Shown here: one piece after another, positions 14,901 through 16,808 of the stretch | How positions within the stretch are numbered: position 1 is the stretch's first letter | Layout: each line of letters starts with the position of its first letter | NCBI GenBank assembly: GCA_023414985.1 | Contig: JAEZLY010000046.1 | Coordinates: 1 to 16,808, forward strand | Source of the DNA: Bacillota bacterium | GTDB taxonomy: Bacteria > Bacillota > Clostridia > Lachnospirales > Lachnospiraceae | Direction: 5' to 3' | Length of the DNA stretch: 16,808 nt | The notes under the pieces: model-generated | What the model was told of the DNA's origin: nothing | What the model saw: the letters and a program-made list of their open reading frames with translations, nothing else | The model's database searches: none | Program-made: the position numbers and the translations under genes

Positions 14901-16507
14901 TAGGCTTGATTTCACCTCCGCCTCACCACGATATCTATTCCATCGAGGATTTGGCACAGCTCATCTATGATTTAAAGAATGCCAATAAAAATGCCAGAAT
15001 TTCTGTCAAGCTGGTATCTGAGGCGGGTGTCGGCACCATTGCAGCCGGTGTGGCTAAGGCAGGTGCCGGTGTCATCCTGATCTCAGGCTATGATGGTGGA
15101 ACCGGTGCAGCGCCCAGAACCTCCATCTACAATGCGGGACTTCCTTGGGAGCTTGGACTTGCTGAGACCCATCAGACCTTGATCATGAACGGACTCCGTT
15201 CCAAGGTGGTCATCGAGACAGACGGTAAATTACTGACCGGTCGTGATGTAGCTGTCGCAGCATTACTGGGTGCGGAGGAATTCGGTTTCGCAACCGCTCC
15301 TTTGGTAACCTTAGGATGTGTCATGATGCGTGTATGTAATCTGGATACCTGCCCTGTCGGTGTAGCAACTCAGAATCCTGAGCTGCGTAAGAGATTTTCC
15401 GGTAAGCCGGAATATGTAGAAAACTTCATGCGCTTCGTTGCAGAAGAGCTTCGTGAATACATGGCAAAGCTTGGATTTAAAACTGTTGACGAGATGGTAG
15501 GTCGTACGGATCTGCTTCTGGTGAAGGAAGCAGCTAAGAAGGACGAGAGAGCAAAGACCGTGGATTTGAATTCCATTCTCAATAATCCGTTTACGGAGGA
15601 AGTCGAGTCCTGTCATTATGATCCTTCCCAGATCTTTGATTTTGAACTGGAGAGCACAATCGATGAGAAGGTCCTCCTGAAGAAATTCAAATTATCCGAG
15701 AAGCATGCTCAGAAGATTAAGGTAAATGTAACGAATACAGATCGTACCTTCGGTACCATCCTCGGTTCCGAAGTCACCAGAAAGCATGGGACCACTCTGA
15801 AGGAAGATACGTATGTAATTGAAGCCCAGGGCAGCGGCGGGCAGAGCTTCGGAGCCTTTATCCCGAAGGGACTCACCATAGAGCTGGAAGGTGACAGCAA
15901 CGATTACTTCGGTAAGGGCTTATCCGGCGGCAGGCTGGTGGCATTCCCTCCGAAGTCCAGTACCTTCAAGGCAGATGAGAATATCATTATCGGAAATGTG
16001 GCTCTGTACGGTGCAACCAGTGGTAAAGCTTTCGTCTGTGGTGTTGCCGGTGAACGCTTCTGCGTACGTAATTCCGGAGCAGTTGCAGTGGTTGAGGGTG
16101 TCGGCGACCATGGCTGTGAGTATATGACAGGCGGCAGGGTTGCGGTGCTCGGAAAGACCGGAAAGAACTTTGCAGCCGGTATGAGCGGTGGTATCGCTTA
16201 TGTTCTGGATGAAGGCAATGATTTATATAAGAGATTGAATAAAGGAATGGTAACCTTTGAACCCGTTGCAGAGAAATATGATGTGCTGGAATTAAAGGAT
16301 ATGATTACGGAGCATGTGAAGTATACGAATTCTGCAAAGGGAAAAGAAATCCTCGAGAACTTTGCCGACTATCTTCCGAAGTTTAAGAAAATCATTCCTC
16401 ATGACTATAGAAGAATGCAGCAGACAATCCTTCAGATGGAGGAAAAAGGACTTAGCAGCGAACAGGCTCAGATTGAAGCATTCTTCGCAAACATGAAGGA
16501 TAAATAA
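11948..16507 (+). CDS. gltB: Glutamate synthase large subunit
   Basis: The 1519-residue alpha subunit converts glutamine and 2-oxoglutarate to two glutamates, with electrons from the small subunit. The class II glutaminase begins at Cys26 (DNCGIG), so a propeptide of 25 residues is expected to be removed. The glutaminase domain runs to about 430, the central domain covers about 475-765, the FMN-binding synthase domain about 820-1190 and the GXGXG beta-helix about 1260-1450. Cys1124, Cys1130 and Cys1135 (C-x5-C-x4-C) ligate the 3Fe-4S cluster. The motif KPGEGGQLP and the SGYDGGTGAAPRTS segment are the FMN/2-oxoglutarate region. All expected catalytic parts are present and the length is normal. 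GAGG lies seven bases before the ATG. gltD follows after 17 bases as the partner subunit, and a strong promoter plus attenuator-like leader precede the gene. Confidence 0.97.
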   Translation: MKQNVQEEIHQVPQGLYDPRFEHDNCGIGAVVHMKGKQTHSTVENALKIVENLEHRAGKDAAGETGDGVGILLQISHKFFTKVAKPLGIELGAERDYGVGMFFFPQDELSRNQAKKMFEIIVEKEGMKFLGWREVPIKPSYLGERAVECMPCILQCFIKRPVNTAKGLDFDRKLFIARRIFEQSNDNTYVVSLSSRTIVYKGMFLVKQLRLFFEDLQDAAYESAIAIVHSRFSTNTNPSWQRAHPNRLIVHNGEINTIRGNADKMLAREETMESEHLKGELHKVLPVVNVEGSDSAMLDNTLEFLVMSGMELPLAVMITIPEPWSNDSAISREKADFYQYYATMMEPWDGPASILFSDGDLMGAVLDRNGLRPSRYYITNDDYLILSSEVGVLDIPAEKIIKKERLRPGKMLLVDTVKGCLIDDEDLKNSYARRRPYGEWLDSNLIKLKDIHIPNKKVTEYSEEELAKLQKAFGYTYEDFKTTILPMATTGMEAVAAMGVDSPLPVLSKNNPPLFSYFKQLFAQVTNPPIDAIREEVVTATSVYIGEDGNILEEKAENCKVLKINNPILTNTDLLKIKYMKKPGFKVEVLPMIYYKNTSLEKAIDHLCLEADRSYKEGANVLILSDRGVDENHVAIPSLLAVSALQQHLVRTKKRTALAMIVESAEPRDVHHFACLLGYGACAVNPYLAQETIRQLINSNMLDKDYYAAVDDYNHAVLKSIIKIASKMGISTIQSYQGSKIFEAIGISKEIIDKYFTGTVSRIGGITLKDMERQVDALHSKAFDPLGLNLDLSLDSDGSHKLRSNKEEHLYNPKTIHLLQQSTRTGSYELFKEYSKEMTAEQEKVNLRGLLDLKYPEKGLDLNEVESVESIVKRFKTGAMSYGSISQEAHEALAIAMNHLGGKSNSGEGGESLERLKIGEDGLNKCSAIKQVASGRFGVTSEYLVSAKEIQIKMAQGAKPGEGGQLPAEKVYPWIAKTRHSTPGVGLISPPPHHDIYSIEDLAQLIYDLKNANKNARISVKLVSEAGVGTIAAGVAKAGAGVILISGYDGGTGAAPRTSIYNAGLPWELGLAETHQTLIMNGLRSKVVIETDGKLLTGRDVAVAALLGAEEFGFATAPLVTLGCVMMRVCNLDTCPVGVATQNPELRKRFSGKPEYVENFMRFVAEELREYMAKLGFKTVDEMVGRTDLLLVKEAAKKDERAKTVDLNSILNNPFTEEVESCHYDPSQIFDFELESTIDEKVLLKKFKLSEKHAQKIKVNVTNTDRTFGTILGSEVTRKHGTTLKEDTYVIEAQGSGGQSFGAFIPKGLTIELEGDSNDYFGKGLSGGRLVAFPPKSSTFKADENIIIGNVALYGATSGKAFVCGVAGERFCVRNSGAVAVVEGVGDHGCEYMTGGRVAVLGKTGKNFAAGMSGGIAYVLDEGNDLYKRLNKGMVTFEPVAEKYDVLELKDMITEHVKYTNSAKGKEILENFADYLPKFKKIIPHDYRRMQQTILQMEEKGLSSEQAQIEAFFANMKDK

Positions 16508-16524
16508 GAAAGGAGGATTATTTT

Positions 16525-16808
16525 ATGGGAAAACCAACAGGATTTATGGATTATGAAAGAGTTCAGACACATGCTGAACAACCGAAAGATAGATTAAAGC
16601 ATTTTAATGAATTCCATCAACCTCTTTCCATGGAAGAAAGAAAGTGCCAGGGTGCCCGTTGTATGGAATGCGGTGTACCGTTCTGCCAGTCCGGCATGAT
16701 CATCGGAGGGATGGCTTCCGGCTGTCCGCTGAATAATCTGATTCCGGAATGGAATGATTTACTGTACCGCGGAAACATGAAGATGGCCTTATCCCGTCTG
16801 ATGAAGAC
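16525..16808 (+). CDS. gltD: Glutamate synthase small subunit, N-terminal part (3' end outside window)
   Basis: The frame starts at 16525 with AAAGGAGG (16509-16516) eight bases upstream, and runs off the right edge after 94 codons without a stop. The start MGKPTGFMDYERVQ and the ferredoxin-like N-terminal domain are typical of GltD. Cysteines 41, 46, 49 and 54 (C-x4-C-x2-C-x4-C, KCQGARCMECGVPFC) and Cys67 are the ligand set for the 4Fe-4S clusters. The domain carries the electrons from NAD(P)H through FAD to GltB. The FAD and NAD(P)H domains are beyond the window. It lies 17 bases after gltB, in the same operon. Confidence 0.93.
   Translation, partial: MGKPTGFMDYERVQTHAEQPKDRLKHFNEFHQPLSMEERKCQGARCMECGVPFCQSGMIIGGMASGCPLNNLIPEWNDLLYRGNMKMALSRLMK

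Noticed and set aside
1..16808. Mobile element, prophage, CRISPR or toxin-antitoxin system
   Set aside because: No transposase, integrase, repeat-spacer array or adjacent toxin gene is seen. The AbrB-type protein has a transporter, not a toxin, as neighbour.

Overview
The window looks like chromosomal DNA from an anaerobic low-to-mid-GC Firmicute, most likely a clostridium of the Lachnospiraceae type. The evidence is strong AGGAGG ribosome sites, sigma-A promoters with 17-base spacers, a T-box riboswitch, an archaeal-type aspartyl-tRNA synthetase next to gatCAB, and a large clostridial-type gltB with gltD. I see no insertion sequence, phage gene, CRISPR array, tRNA or rRNA. This is mostly core-genome content with several regulatory leaders worth attention.

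Layout. (1) 1-980: the 3' part of an LTA-synthase-like membrane sulfatase, closed by a terminator. (2) 1154-2925: a promoter and a three-gene operon of an AbrB-type DNA-binding protein, an ABC ATPase and an ABC-2 permease, joined by two ATGA overlaps. (3) 2959-8190: a promoter, a T-box leader with the overlapping codons GAA/AAC, then aspS (archaeal-type, probably non-discriminating), gatC, gatA and gatB, closed by a terminator. Together these form the indirect route to Asn-tRNA(Asn) and Gln-tRNA(Gln): AspRS misacylates tRNA(Asn) and GatCAB amidates the product. (4) 8196-10719: a PilZ-domain gene facing a FliK-like protein gene on the minus strand, with one hairpin between them that may terminate both. 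The minus-strand gene has a flagellar sigma (SigD)-like promoter candidate. (5) 10815-11747: a gene for a zinc-ribbon plus winged-helix-like protein of unknown role. (6) 11772-16808: a promoter, a short leader with an apparent transcription attenuator, the complete glutamate synthase large subunit gltB, and the start of gltD, cut by the window edge.

A metabolic theme links two blocks. The GatCAB operon consumes glutamine as amide donor and supplies Asn/Gln-tRNA, while GltBD turns glutamine plus 2-oxoglutarate into glutamate. Both appear to be controlled by transcription attenuation in their leaders, the first by a T-box and the second by a mechanism I cannot name. The most interesting items are the overlapping specifier of the T-box, the gltB leader, the possible SigD link of the FliK-like protein, and the zinc-ribbon/winged-helix protein.
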